The notes beneath the pieces are model-generated. The model ran no database searches. It had not been told where the DNA came from and was given only the letters and a program-made list of their open reading frames with translations. A stretch of 12,148 nt of DNA from UBA3818 sp051881895. GTDB lineage: Bacteria > Bacillota > Clostridia > Oscillospirales > Ruminococcaceae. The stretch's first letter is position 1, and every line of letters begins with the position of its first letter. A program made the position numbers and the translations under genes. Location of the stretch: positions 1-12,148 of the forward strand of contig JBJEQT010000102.1 in the NCBI GenBank assembly GCA_051881895.1, given 5' to 3'. This document shows positions 12,116 through 12,148 of the stretch, in pieces.

Positions 12116-12148
12116 GTTTTATCTGTGAATGGATTCGCACCGCACGGA

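Noticed and set aside
1..12148. Search for CRISPR repeats, transposons, tRNA, toxin-antitoxin or defence genes
   Set aside because: No tandem spaced repeats, transposase or integrase motifs, tRNA-like cloverleafs or defence-type proteins were seen; the window reads as core housekeeping DNA.

Overview
This window reads as ordinary core chromosome from a Gram-positive, low-to-mid-GC anaerobe of the Clostridia, most like the Oscillospiraceae/Ruminococcaceae. The grounds are strong AGGAGG-type ribosome sites, TTG starts, FMN and SAM-I riboswitches of Firmicutes type, a RibU ECF-type riboflavin transporter, ScpA/ScpB, a GerW (YtfJ)-family sporulation protein and a DacF-type carboxypeptidase. The last two suggest a spore-former, but this is inference. 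I see no mobile element, CRISPR array, tRNA, rRNA or phage gene, and no convincing new multi-gene system. The interest lies in variant motifs and regulatory detail.

Layout. (1) Positions 1-1234: the 3' end of plsY (glycerol-3-phosphate acyltransferase) and gpsA (glycerol-3-phosphate dehydrogenase), ending at a strong intrinsic terminator. Together they make and acylate glycerol-3-phosphate for phospholipid synthesis. (2) Positions 1363-1668, minus strand: rpmB (ribosomal protein L28), with its own promoter and terminator, facing gpsA. (3) Positions 1738-7437, plus strand: a probable eight-gene operon. It holds an M50 site-2 protease (TTG start), scpA, scpB, a DUF2953 membrane protein, a GerW/YtfJ protein, a DacF-type D,D-carboxypeptidase, an rRNA pseudouridine synthase (RluB/RsuA type) and a small GNAT-like protein. 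This is a chromosome segregation, sporulation and cell-wall block with housekeeping RNA modification at its end.

(4) Positions 7506-8408: promoter, FMN riboswitch, intrinsic terminator and ribU. Riboflavin uptake should be switched off when FMN is plentiful. (5) Positions 8483-9970: promoter, SAM-I riboswitch, terminator, metK (SAM synthetase) and a closing terminator. SAM should repress its own synthesis. The ribU and metK ribosome-binding regions share an identical 17-nt sequence at the same distance from the start codon.

(6) Positions 9988-12115: promoter, an Rrf2-family regulator with a possible operator palindrome at its transcription start, a variant Smr-domain protein, a FabG-like short-chain reductase (possibly the EF-P 5-aminopentanone reductase YmfI) and a short NfeD-like membrane protein. 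The operon may continue beyond the window.

The most notable oddities are a GpsA whose dinucleotide-binding glycine loop looks one residue short, an Smr protein without the LDLHG motif, the shared ribU/metK leader, and a hairpin that could mask the dacF ribosome site.
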